Origin: an uncultured Acidimicrobiales bacterium | GTDB taxonomy: Bacteria > Actinomycetota > Acidimicrobiia > Acidimicrobiales > SHLQ01 | Direction of reading: 5' to 3' | Assembly (NCBI GenBank): GCA_938040365.1 | Contig: CALHXU010000108.1 | Location: 1 to 33,556, forward strand | DNA length: 33,556 bases | Shown here: piece by piece, positions 23,134 through 30,963 of the stretch | How the letters are laid out: each line of letters starts with the position of its first letter | How positions within the stretch are numbered: the stretch's first letter is position 1 | Translations under genes and position numbers: made by a program | Notes under the pieces: model-generated | What the model saw: the letters and a program-made list of their open reading frames with translations, nothing else | Told to the model about the DNA's origin: nothing | Databases searched by the model: none

Positions 23134-24312
23134 TTAGAGCTGCTTTGCTGGCGGCGGGTCATTGAGGAAACGAAGACCGATGAGGCCAATGAGCGAAGCC
23201 AGCGCGCCGGCGAGGAACGCGGGGCGTTCGCTGCCGGTTACGTCGACGATGATTCCGAGCAACGGCGCCCCCAACGCACCGGACACATCGAAGAAGAACC
23301 CAAAGCTCGCAACCGAATGGCTTCGTTCGTGTGGCTCGGTGCCGCTCATCACAAACAAGAAGAGCGCCGGGTAGTTAAACGCGACGCCCACCGCCATGAC
23401 GATCGCTCCGACATAGACGCCGACGAGTGACGCCCATAGCCCCATGATCACCAAACCAGCTGCGATAAAGCTGAGTGCGAGGACCGTTCCCCGCCTGGCA
23501 CCAAGCCGATCCGGAGCACTTGCAAAGAACAGACGGAAGAAGACGATGACCGAGGCGTAGGTCAAGAACACGAGCGCCGAGTTCGTCGTGCCGTTCGTGA
23601 GGTCGTCGACATAGATCGCAATGAAGGTCGAGAACCCGACAACACCGATGAGCGACGCGACGAACGTGATGCCCGGGACGATTGCGGCAGGGTGCAGGAA
23701 CGAGCGAGTGTCCTTGCTACCCGCGGGGCGTTCGATGGCCGGCGGCTTCGCCGGCACCGCAAACCCGAGGGCGGCGCTCACGACCGAGATCGCGAAACTC
23801 GCCTGCACCACCGCGTCGAAACCAGATCGTGCGAACAGCCACTCGCCGAGAATCGGCCCGATACCTAGGCCCACATAGATCGACAGGCTGAAGTAGCTCG
23901 CCGCCTCGCCGCGGCGGTCATCTGGAGCGAGGTCTTGGCTTGCCGTCGCCGCACCGACAAACGCCCCGCTCTCGGCAATTCCGGTGATCAACCGAAGGCC
24001 GATCAGGATCGGGATCGACTCCCATACCGGATAGAGCAATGACGTGACGCCTGTAAGAAACGCGCCAGCGACCAACAAGATGCGTCGGCCGTACACATCG
24101 CCCAGGCGACCCAAGATCGGGCGAACAAACGCCGCCGAAATGCCGAACGAACCAACGACGAGTCCCACCTCGGTGCTCGATCCGCCGAGCACACCCGACA
24201 CATAACGCGGCAGCGTTGGGAGCAACATCGCAAAGCTGACGAAGTAGCCAAGCGCCGAGAGCGTGATGATTCCGAACCGCGGAGTCACGAGCCGCGCCTG
24301 AGTGGATGCCAC
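23134..24312 (-). CDS. MFS transporter
   Basis: Major facilitator superfamily permease of 392 aa with about 12 membrane segments. Typical signs are the loop 2-3 motif GRLGDVYGRRILLVAG, the symmetrical second-half segment ASAPDRLGARRGTVLALSFIAAGLVIMGLWAS, and SFGISAAFVRPILG. It most resembles drug/sugar efflux-type MFS proteins, but no substrate can be given. No regulator is adjacent; the sigma factor gene starts divergently 112 bp away. It precedes the MBL-fold hydrolase by 9 bp, suggesting linked expression. Confidence 0.92.
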   Translation of the reverse strand: MASTQARLVTPRFGIITLSALGYFVSFAMLLPTLPRYVSGVLGGSSTEVGLVVGSFGISAAFVRPILGRLGDVYGRRILLVAGAFLTGVTSLLYPVWESIPILIGLRLITGIAESGAFVGAATASQDLAPDDRRGEAASYFSLSIYVGLGIGPILGEWLFARSGFDAVVQASFAISVVSAALGFAVPAKPPAIERPAGSKDTRSFLHPAAIVPGITFVASLIGVVGFSTFIAIYVDDLTNGTTNSALVFLTYASVIVFFRLFFASAPDRLGARRGTVLALSFIAAGLVIMGLWASLVGVYVGAIVMAVGVAFNYPALFLFVMSGTEPHERSHSVASFGFFFDVSGALGAPLLGIIVDVTGSERPAFLAGALASLIGLIGLRFLNDPPPAKQL

Positions 24313-24424
24313 GAAGCGACGCTATCGGCAGAAGTAGTGTTGCGATCGCAGCAAGAAATCTTGCCGAGGATGTAAACGCTATGACCTCCTCGTGCGTGTG
24401 AGTGGTATGAGAGGAGGACAGGTC

Positions 24425-24970
24425 ATGGACCCGAACACAGAATCGATAGCCGCTGCAGACGTTGTCGTTTCGACCTTTGAGTCCGTCTTCGTAACCGAAT
24501 ACGCCAACATGGTCGCGCTTGCTGCGGCCGTCTCGGGAAGCCGAGTACACGCCGAAGACATTGCCCAAGAGGCAATGACCCGACTCGACCGTGACTGGGC
24601 GAAGATCCAGAGCTACGCCAAACCCGGCGCTTGGCTACGTCGCGTAACGATCAACCTGGCCCTCTCTCAGAAACGACGACTGAAATCAGAAGCGCTGGCC
24701 CTGCTGCGCGTGGGAGCTCCAGAACCGGAACTCCCACCAGCAGCTGCAGAAGACGAGCACATCTGGACCCTCGTCGCTCGACTGTCGAAGAAACAGCGGG
24801 CCGTTGTGGCCTTGCACTTTCTCGAAGACAAGAGCCTCGAGGAGATCGCCGAGATTCTCGAGATCTCAGCGTCGACGGCACGAGTCCATCTGCACCGCGC
24901 CAAACAGTCACTTCATACATCACTCACTCACCCCAAACTGCAGCTATCTGCCGAGGAGGTAGGACGATGA
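24425..24970 (+). CDS. RNA polymerase sigma factor, ECF/sigma-70 family
   Basis: Alternative sigma factor of 181 aa. Region 2 is FVTEYANMVALAAAVSGSRVHAEDIAQEAMTRL ... KPGAWLRRVTINLAL, and region 4 is LVARLSKKQRAVVALHFLEDKSLEEIAEILEISASTARVHLHRAKQSL, with a clear HTH. ATG 24425 is preferred because GAGAGGAGG lies just upstream; earlier in-frame starts (24392, 24407) lack this. The stop overlaps the next gene by ATGA, so sigma factor and downstream membrane protein are translationally coupled, the usual layout for a sigma/anti-sigma pair. Confidence 0.93.
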   Translation: MDPNTESIAAADVVVSTFESVFVTEYANMVALAAAVSGSRVHAEDIAQEAMTRLDRDWAKIQSYAKPGAWLRRVTINLALSQKRRLKSEALALLRVGAPEPELPPAAAEDEHIWTLVARLSKKQRAVVALHFLEDKSLEEIAEILEISASTARVHLHRAKQSLHTSLTHPKLQLSAEEVGR

Positions 24971-26727
24971 ACGACGAACAATTCGAAAACGACCAAACCG
25001 TTCACGACGCCTTTGACCGACTTCGCGCCGATGCCGGAAAGGTCAATGCAATGACCGCACTACGCAACCACGAAGACAACAAGGCAGCATCACCATGGCT
25101 GGCCCGCCCCGGAACACTGATCTCGGGGCTCACGCTCGCCGCCATTCTGATCGTCGGCGGACTGTTCTTGTTCAACGGTGACGATTCGCTGGTCGAATCT
25201 GACGGCCCCGTCGCCACCGAGGACGGCGCCGGTGAGACAACGCCGCAGCCCGACGTGGACCCAACACCCGAGCCGGAATCGTCGCCGACCACCGCAGACC
25301 CAGACGCTGCCGCCACCGAAGTCGATCCCGCTCCCGAAGAAGCCGACCCGATCGTTGCCGAGACCGACAATGACGGCGAAGGAGATGACGGCAATGACAC
25401 CGATGACAGCGGCGATGTCACCGGGTCATCCGAAACGACCGTTCCTGAGGAAGGACCCGCAGTGGTACCGACCGGTTCGTCATTCGGTGACCTCCCCGGA
25501 TGTGGCACCCTCACCTCCGATACCGAAACGGCCAGCACCACCGCAACCGAGCTGGTCGAAATCCTCAGCTTCGACAACGGCAGCTGTCGCCGTTCGGTGT
25601 TCCAGTTCGAAGACGGCGCAACGATCAGCGCCGACGACATTCCCGCACTCTTTCCATCGACCGGCGCCGTCGAGATCTTCTACGACTTCACCCTCGCAAG
25701 CGACTTCGCCGAGATTCCCGAGAACCGCGAAGCCGGATTCGCTGGCCAAGGCATCCGCTTCGACGGCACGCCGTACTTCATTGTCAACCACGGCCAGCCC
25801 TCTGCCCTGACATCGGTCGCGGTGCTCAACAACCCTGCACGAATCGTGGTCGACACCCCCACGACACGTCCGGTCAGCGATCCGCTCTTTGGCACCAACG
25901 TCATCCTTCCCGGAGCATTCGGCGAGGTCACCCTGCCGTTCACCGTTCGGGGCCACGCCCGCCCCTTTGAGTCATTCGGCGATGTCCAGTTGCGGCGGGC
26001 ACCCGCCGCTGGACAAGCCCCAGGCTCGGGCGAGCTTGTCGATGCCGTGTGGTCGGGCACCGAGTTTCTCGGCGAGGTCACCGCCTCGAGCTACGGCTAC
26101 AACGCCAGCTTTCAACAATGGGGCGACTTTGCCTTCACCATCGAAAGCCTCGAACCAGGTGACTACGAGCTGGTGTTCGTGAACTTGGCCGCCGGTGAAG
26201 AGAACCCCGACGCCATCGCCCTAGTGGCACCGTTCACGATGACCAATCGCAGCCGCACAGCGAGCAACGAGCCGGCCACCGCAACCTTCGACGGCCTCCC
26301 TGAAAACTTCTCGGCAGTGATCGACGAACTCCGAACCATGACCTCCGCGCCGATCCTCCTTCCGACCCAGTTTCCAGACGTCGAAGATCCCAACGCCGAA
26401 CTCTTCCTGACAATCCAAAGCGCCGCAGATGACCGCTACGAACTCACGATCGGTTTCGTTCCCGACTGCAACGGCGCATCGGCCTGCCGATACGGAACCG
26501 TTCGACTCCTCCCCCAATCGGAGGGAATCACCGATGTTTCCGGCGTCCTCGTCGACCTACCGAACGGCGTGAGCGGACAGTTCTTCCCGGCGACATGTGG
26601 CGCTGGCTGTAATGACGGTTCCATCGTGTGGGAGGACGACGACTACTCATATGACGTTGGCCTCAAGGCAGCGATGCTCGACGACGCCATCGACTTCACC
26701 TCGAGCGCTCGCATCATCGTCGAGTAA
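24967..26727 (+). CDS. Single-pass membrane protein with large extracytoplasmic domain, probable anti-sigma factor
   Basis: Protein of 586 aa. Residues 1-45 are a short cytoplasmic head (MNDEQFENDQTVHDAFDRLR), 51-69 a membrane segment (LISGLTLAAILIVGGLFLF), about 71-165 an acidic Thr/Pro/Asp/Glu-rich linker, and the rest an exported domain of unknown type with paired Cys (LPGCGTL, GSCRRS, CNGASAC, CGAGC) suggesting disulfides. There is no ZAS zinc motif, so calling it an anti-sigma factor rests on the 4-bp overlap with the sigma gene and the topology. It may sense a surface or cell-wall signal outside the cell. Confidence 0.8.
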   Translation: MNDEQFENDQTVHDAFDRLRADAGKVNAMTALRNHEDNKAASPWLARPGTLISGLTLAAILIVGGLFLFNGDDSLVESDGPVATEDGAGETTPQPDVDPTPEPESSPTTADPDAAATEVDPAPEEADPIVAETDNDGEGDDGNDTDDSGDVTGSSETTVPEEGPAVVPTGSSFGDLPGCGTLTSDTETASTTATELVEILSFDNGSCRRSVFQFEDGATISADDIPALFPSTGAVEIFYDFTLASDFAEIPENREAGFAGQGIRFDGTPYFIVNHGQPSALTSVAVLNNPARIVVDTPTTRPVSDPLFGTNVILPGAFGEVTLPFTVRGHARPFESFGDVQLRRAPAAGQAPGSGELVDAVWSGTEFLGEVTASSYGYNASFQQWGDFAFTIESLEPGDYELVFVNLAAGEENPDAIALVAPFTMTNRSRTASNEPATATFDGLPENFSAVIDELRTMTSAPILLPTQFPDVEDPNAELFLTIQSAADDRYELTIGFVPDCNGASACRYGTVRLLPQSEGITDVSGVLVDLPNGVSGQFFPATCGAGCNDGSIVWEDDDYSYDVGLKAAMLDDAIDFTSSARIIVE

Positions 26728-26750
26728 CACCAACGAAGTAGTCTTTGGCG

Positions 26751-27176
26751 GTGACCCGCCCTCGATTTCACCTCGCCGTTCCGGTGACCGACCTCGTCGA
26801 GACCCGAGCGTTCTACGGAGAAACCCTTGGCTTTTCCGAAGGACGTTCAGCCAGCCACTGGGTCGACTTCGACATGTTTGGCCATCAACTCGTGATCCAT
26901 ATGGTCGCCAGCAAAGAAACTGACCAAGCGGCCCAGACCAATCCGGTAGATGGCGACGATGTACCCGTTCCGCACTTCGGCGCCCTGCTCGAGGTCGATC
27001 AGTGGCAGAAGTTGCGCGACCGTTTGATCGCTGCTGGCGTGAGCTTCGTCATCGAACCCCACATTCGTTTCGCAGGCCAGCCCGGCGAACAGCACACGAT
27101 GTTCTTCATGGACCCGAGCGGCAACGCGCTCGAGTTCAAAGCATTCGCTAACGATGACCAGGTGTTTGCGACCTAA
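26751..27176 (+). CDS. VOC (glyoxalase/bleomycin-resistance fold) family protein
   Basis: Vicinal-oxygen-chelate fold protein of 141 aa. It begins RPRFHLAVPVTDLVETRAFYGETLGF, which has the first metal-ligand His and the characteristic FY..xLGF turn, includes WVDFDMFGHQLVIHM, and ends with HTMFFMDPSGNALEFKAF, holding the last Glu ligand. This is typical of VOC dioxygenases or glyoxalase-like proteins. Reaction and substrate are unknown. The start is GTG 26751; TTG 26745 is a less likely alternative. It ends 16 bp before the convergent glutathione peroxidase gene. Confidence 0.88.
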   Translation: MTRPRFHLAVPVTDLVETRAFYGETLGFSEGRSASHWVDFDMFGHQLVIHMVASKETDQAAQTNPVDGDDVPVPHFGALLEVDQWQKLRDRLIAAGVSFVIEPHIRFAGQPGEQHTMFFMDPSGNALEFKAFANDDQVFAT

Positions 27177-27192
27177 CTCGGAACGCTCGCCC

Positions 27193-27678
27193 CTAGCTGG
27201 CTAACTCCGGGAAGAAGTCTGCGAGATCAGCGCGGATGTCCTCGGGAGTCGTCCCGGTGTCCCAACGGGCGACCGTTTCACCTTGCGGGTTCACGAGGAA
27301 CTTCTCGAAGTTCCACTTCACGTCGGCCGAATCGCCATCTCCGGGCTGCGCCGACTTCATCATCGAGTAGAGCGGCGCTTCGTTCTCGCCGTTCACGTCG
27401 AGCTTTGCGAACATTGGAAAGTTCACGTCGTACTTGCCCGTAGCAAACTCGAGGATCTCTTCGTTCGTGCCCGGCTCTTGGTCACCAAATTGGTTACACG
27501 GAAAGCCGAGAACACTCAGGCCGTCAACTTCGTTGTGGAGCGCACGCAGACCTGCGTACTGAGGGGTAGCCCCTCACTTACTCGCAACGTTGACGGCGAG
27601 CACATGCTCACCTTCGAATTGGGAGAAGTCGACCGATTCGCCGGTGATCGACTCCATTGATAGCTCGTGAAAGTTCAT
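27193..27678 (-). CDS. gpx: Glutathione peroxidase, selenocysteine-containing (in-frame TGA at 27574-27576)
   Basis: Reduces hydrogen peroxide and organic peroxides with thiols. The frame holds a single TGA, and reading it as selenocysteine gives an intact 161-aa GPx: LAVNVASK-U35-GATPQYAGL, LGFPCNQFGDQEPGTNEEI, DVNFPMFAKLDVNG, VKWNFEKFLVNPQG. The catalytic tetrad is complete: Sec35, Gln63, Trp122, Asn123. Sec stands exactly where GPx proteins have Sec or Cys. A candidate SECIS hairpin follows. ATG 27678 has AGGAG just upstream. It lies 38 bp downstream of the UGSC gene on the same strand, so cotranscription is likely. In an actinobacterium the electron donor is probably thioredoxin or mycothiol rather than glutathione. 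Ordinary gene calling would give two fragments. Confidence 0.95.
27542..27576 (-). promoter_or_regulatory. Candidate bacterial SECIS element of gpx
   Basis: Starting at the UGA, the mRNA folds 18 nt (27559 down to 27542) into a stem with apical GCAGGUCUGC, a GGU in the loop 21 nt after the UGA. As recalled, the same ten bases form the tip of the E. coli fdhF SECIS. A second hairpin, UGAGGGG-CUA-CCCCUCA, covers the UGA itself and may compete. Confidence 0.85.
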
Positions 27679-27716
27679 ATTCACTCCTGTCCTAGCTACA
27701 GAAGCTAGTGGATTGG

Positions 27717-29453
27717 TCAGTCGACCTGGCAAACGAGGTCGTTCGAGATTGCAAAGTCGATCGCCTTTGTCGTCCACCATCCGTGCGGGCCATCGTTGCT
27801 CAGCGCGTAGGCGTTGGTCCGGTTCGGGTCGCCAGCCACGGAGATGAGGAGACGTTCGGGCCGGGTCACGACCGGCACCATCCGGTTTGGGTCATCGGAT
27901 TCGCCGTAGACGGTCGGCAGCAATCCTTCGGCAACCAATTCGGCGAGCGAGCGCCGCCCGGCGGTCAGGTTGCTCCACTCACCGATCATTGCCTCGAACG
28001 TGCTCGCCGGAATCCGCGCATACTCGAAGAGCAGTCGCTGGACATCGAGCTTCGACATCCCGGCATTCGCGAACGTTCGAGCCAACACCGGCGACAGGAC
28101 GAGCAGCGGTGAGAATTGGTCGTGGCCGAGCCCATAGACGTGGGTCAGGTCCCACGCCGCGGTTCGAGCAATGCCGTTGCCGAGATACGGAGCGATCTCC
28201 TCGGGCGTCGAACCAAAGACGCTCCCGATAATCGTTCCGCTATTCATCCGCGCCATCGACACTGCATCGGCGCCAGCTGGTGCGCCGAGGTCATCTGCGA
28301 GCGACGGCCACCCAATATCGACGAGCGCGGCGTGGTCTTCGGCGAGTACGACTCGCGCCGAGTTACCGAACGTTGCTTTGTCGAGCGCATCGCCGGTGAA
28401 CCCAAAGACATTGCGGAGATAGAGGCGCAGCCACCGACCGACGCTCGTGTTTGCGTGAGCGCCTTCGCGCAACGCACCGGGCCCGTGATTGAAGCCAAGG
28501 TCGCTGTTCGTTGGCCCACTCACCACGATGATGGCATCAGCGCCGGTCGTGTTGCCCGAGTGCTCCGAACCGTAGGCAGGATCGAGCAGCACCTCGGCAA
28601 TCGCGAGCAGGATCGGCAGATGCTCGGGGACGCATCCGGCCATGACCGCGTTGACCGCTATCGACCACACGGTCACATCACGGCCCGACGACGATGCAAC
28701 ACCGAGCACCTTCCACGGATCGTGGCCGGTAATGGCGAGGAATGCTTCGACGCGATCTTTCGTCGGCGGGATGATGGCGTTGCCATCGGTCCATCCTTTG
28801 TCTCTGAACGCTTCGTTGACCTCATCAACCGACCCCGTGGCCACCACCTCGAGCGCGGTCGGTTCGACGCTGACGTCCGCCTCGGTCGAAGCATCACCGT
28901 CGACTGCGGTGAGGCCCGCAACGACCTGGTCGACTGTCGCCGCCAAGAAATTCGAAATCATCTCTTCGGCGCTCTGGGCGTCGACATGGCCAAGAGTTTG
29001 GGCGAGCGCGAGGTTGTCGTAGCCATAGCCTCGACCGGTGGCGAGCGCTTGTCCGGCAAACCCCTCACACACGATCGACACCGAGGGAATGCCGACCGAC
29101 TCGGCAGCCATTGCAGCCCGCATCACGGCGGGCGTACAACTACCTCAACAACCCATCCCCGAGACGACCGCATCGACGCCACGGCTCCGAAGATCATCGG
29201 GCAGACGACCCACCCGGGCCTTCTCATCTTTGCCGTGCAAGTTGCCGAACTCTTCGAAGCTGACGATCTCGATGTCGTCGAACCGTTCTTCGAGCGCAAC
29301 CTTCAGGACCGGGAAGAGTTCGTCCCCACGAAAGAGATAGTCCCAAAGGAACGCAACCTTTTTACTTGCAAGTGTGTCGAGGCGCGGCGCCGTCCGCTGC
29401 TGCTGAATGCCGAGCGGCGACGACGGCCAGACCACTTCATACGCGTCTCCCAT
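27717..29453 (-). CDS. UGSC-motif selenoprotein (in-frame TGA at 29145-29147)
   Basis: Reading the TGA as selenocysteine gives one protein of 578 aa. The N-terminal domain has LASKKVAFLWDYLFRGDELFPVL, then VDAVVSGMGC-U103-GSC106-TPAVMRAAMAAESVGIPSV: the UGSC redox motif reported in marine bacterial selenoprotein surveys. The long C-terminal part holds IIPPTKDRVEAFLAITG, SIAVNAVMAGCVPEHLPILLAIAEVLL, GNTTGADAIIVVSGPTNSD and ANTSVGRWLRLYLRNVFG, a region I recognise as going with this family but whose reaction is unknown. Start ATG 29453 is used; GTG 29474 adds 7 residues. The next gene on the strand is the selenoprotein GPx; the UPWC selenoprotein gene is divergent by 23 bp. A thiol/selenol redox role is inferred. 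Confidence 0.9.
29116..29147 (-). promoter_or_regulatory. Candidate bacterial SECIS element of the UGSC gene
   Basis: Downstream of the UGA the mRNA can form GCCCGC-CGUGAU-GCGGGC (29133 down to 29116), a perfect six-pair GC stem with GU in a six-base loop; the loop G is 19 nt after the UGA, close to the spacing in E. coli fdhF. Assigned from shape and distance only. Confidence 0.75.
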
Positions 29454-29476
29454 GCACGACACGGTAACGTGCACTC
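29454..29476. promoter_or_regulatory. Very short divergent gap between two selenoprotein genes
   Basis: Only 23 bp separate the UGSC start (29453) and the UPWC start (29477). The gap contains GCACG-ACACGGTAA-CGTGC (29454-29472), with inner CACG-GTAA-CGTG, a possible regulator site. No clear -10/-35 or Shine-Dalgarno sequence is visible, so promoters must overlap coding DNA or the transcripts are leaderless. Confidence 0.4.
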
Positions 29477-30094
29477 ATGAACATTCAGAAGTGGGTAGAC
29501 CCTATTTGACCATGGTGTTGGGTGACGGCTCGTTGGGTCGTCGACGTTGTAAAGCCAGAACGTGATTTGTCGATCACATGGCAGCCGATCAGCTTGCTGT
29601 TCAAGAACCAGCCGTCAGAAGACTCCGAGTACTACAAACCCGTCCAGTACACGCACAACCTTTTGCGCGTCTTCGAGGCGATAAACGCCGCCGAAGGCAA
29701 CGAAGCAGCCGGCAACTTCTACTGGGAGTGCGGCAAGTACATCCACCACGATGAGAATCTCTACACCGACGTTTCTGAGATCCTTGCGAGCGGCGGCTTC
29801 GACGAGTCGTACGCATCAGCTTTCGACGAAGAGTCATGGGATGCCGTCATTCGCGAAAAGATGGATATCGGTCTTGGCCTCGTCGGCCAAGACGTCGGCA
29901 CGCCGATCATCGCCTTCGAAAAAGACGACGGCGAGCACGTTGGAATCTTCGGCCCCGTCATCAGCCACGCACCACAAGGCGAAGAAGGACTCGCCCTCTG
30001 GGATGCCATGGTGACGATGTCGACAATGGACGGCTTCTGGGAGCTCAAGCGCACCCGCACCGTCGGCCCCAACTTCGGCGACCGGCCGCAATAA
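29477..30094 (+). CDS. Rv2466c-type DsbA-family selenoprotein with UPWC active site (in-frame TGA at 29507-29509)
   Basis: Thioredoxin-fold oxidoreductase of 205 aa when the TGA is read as selenocysteine. The N-terminus is MNIQKWVDPI-U11-PWC14-WVTARWVVDVV; in the mycobacterial mycothiol-dependent nitroreductase Rv2466c the matching part is FDPLCPWCWITSRWILEV, so Sec replaces the nucleophilic Cys of CPWC. The rest agrees through to the C-terminus: GLGLVGQDVGTPIIAF, IFGPVISHAPQGEEGLALWDAMVT and FWELKRTRTVGPNFG. The start is fixed: a stop lies in frame at 29465 and ATG 29477 is the only start before the TGA. A gene caller would begin at GTG 29522 and lose the active site. It is divergent from the UGSC gene. 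Confidence 0.93.
29507..29543 (+). promoter_or_regulatory. Candidate bacterial SECIS element of the UPWC gene
   Basis: After the UGA, bases 29524-29542 form a seven-pair stem GACGGCU/GGGUCGUC-type (two G-U pairs) with a five-base loop CGUUG; the loop GU is 23-24 nt downstream of the UGA, within the usual bacterial SECIS range. Weaker stem than in the other two genes. Confidence 0.65.
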
Positions 30095-30458
30095 CACGTC
30101 GGGACTTCCGCCCGACATCGACAACACGTCGGGGCTCCCGCCCGACATCCGCGGTTATCGACATGCTCGCTACGCCAGCTGCGCTCGCCTCGAGCGGTTT
30201 ATGAAAACGGTGTTGTCACGCCAGAGCCTTTTGCCGCAGGCAAAAGGCGGTAAGTGAGGAGGCGCCCCAGGCGCTGACGAACGACGGTCACTACGCGCAG
30301 CTGCGCTCGCCTCAAGCGTTTTGCCGCAGGCAAAAGGCGGTAAGTGAGGAGACGCCCTAGGCGCCGACGAACGACCGACATCCACGATCTACTGTCGTGC
30401 CAGGCCTACCGTGGTGATAGCGCAACCATGGCGGGTGCGCTCATCTGAAGGACGGGAC
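30095..30458. repeat. Intergenic repeat region: 30-bp tandem hairpins and a 90-bp tandem repeat
   Basis: No convincing gene in this 364-bp gap. Part 1: hairpins GTCGGG-ACTTCCG-CCCGAC (30098-30116) and GTCGGG-GCTCCCG-CCCGAC (30128-30146), units 30 bp apart. Part 2: a 57-bp block at 30229-30285 and again at 30319-30375 with only three base differences seen, period 90 bp, each beginning with the perfect hairpin TTTTGCC-GCA-GGCAAAA and containing GGCGGTAAGTGAGGAG. CAGCTGCGCTCGCCTC also occurs twice (about 30176 and 30297). The shape fits REP/BIME-type elements. Confidence 0.85.
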
Positions 30459-30953
30459 ATGATGAGAAGTTTGGTAATTGCCACTGCAGTTTTGGCATTA
30501 GCCGCTGCGGGTTGCTCATCGGACAGCGACGAAGCAACACAACCAGCAGCAGCCGATTCCAGCGCAGCGACAGGCACCGAGTCCGAACCTGAAGTCGAGG
30601 TTGCTGGCGTGACCGAAAGTCTCGAGACTGAGGAAGCTGCTATCGACGATCCAGATGACGTTCTGCTCGGTGACCCCGACCGATCCGCGGCGCTCGGAAG
30701 AGCCTGCGACAACAACGAACTCCCAATCCCCGACCAATTCACCGTCATCGCCAACCCCGGCCTACGAGCACGCCAACTCCCCGGCAACGGCGACATCATC
30801 ACCGTCCTCCCCAACGGCACCATCGTCGACACCTTCCCCGAACAAGACACCTGCGGCGTCCTCGACGACGGATCCATCTGGTTCAACATCGGCACCCCAC
30901 TCCTCGCAACCGGAGGCTGGGTCCACAGCGGATTCCTCGAACCCGCCAGCTGA
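30459..30953 (+). CDS. Lipoprotein with SH3-like domain
   Basis: Secreted lipoprotein of 164 aa. The start ATG 30459 has GAAGGA upstream and is followed by MMRSLVIATAVLALAAAGCSS, a signal peptide with lipobox AAGC. A disordered acidic linker (about residues 20-75) leads to a C-terminal SH3b-like domain: FTVIANPGLRARQLPGNGDIITVLPNGTIVDTF ... GSIWFNIGTP ... GGWVHSGFL, the pattern of bacterial SH3 domains that bind cell-wall or protein ligands. Two Cys (ACDNN and DTCGV) may pair. It is convergent with the hydrolase lipoprotein gene, 10 bp apart. Confidence 0.86.
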   Translation: MMRSLVIATAVLALAAAGCSSDSDEATQPAAADSSAATGTESEPEVEVAGVTESLETEEAAIDDPDDVLLGDPDRSAALGRACDNNELPIPDQFTVIANPGLRARQLPGNGDIITVLPNGTIVDTFPEQDTCGVLDDGSIWFNIGTPLLATGGWVHSGFLEPAS

Positions 30954-30963
30954 TGAACTTCCG

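Noticed and set aside
27193-27678. Glutathione peroxidase as a pseudogene or two-gene fragment
   Set aside because: One TGA only, no frameshift, all catalytic residues and the SECIS-like hairpin are intact, and two neighbouring genes show the same pattern.
27717-29453. Separate short gene plus separate 469-aa gene
   Set aside because: The second part would start inside the redox motif with no ribosome site; joining through TGA gives the known UGSC motif.
28116-29480. Long plus-strand open frame (454 aa) over the UGSC gene
   Set aside because: Arg/His-rich antisense shadow of the UGSC coding region, no recognisable domain.
30170-30385. 71-aa minus-strand open frame
   Set aside because: It consists of the 90-bp tandem repeat; its repeated peptide is a by-product of the repeat.
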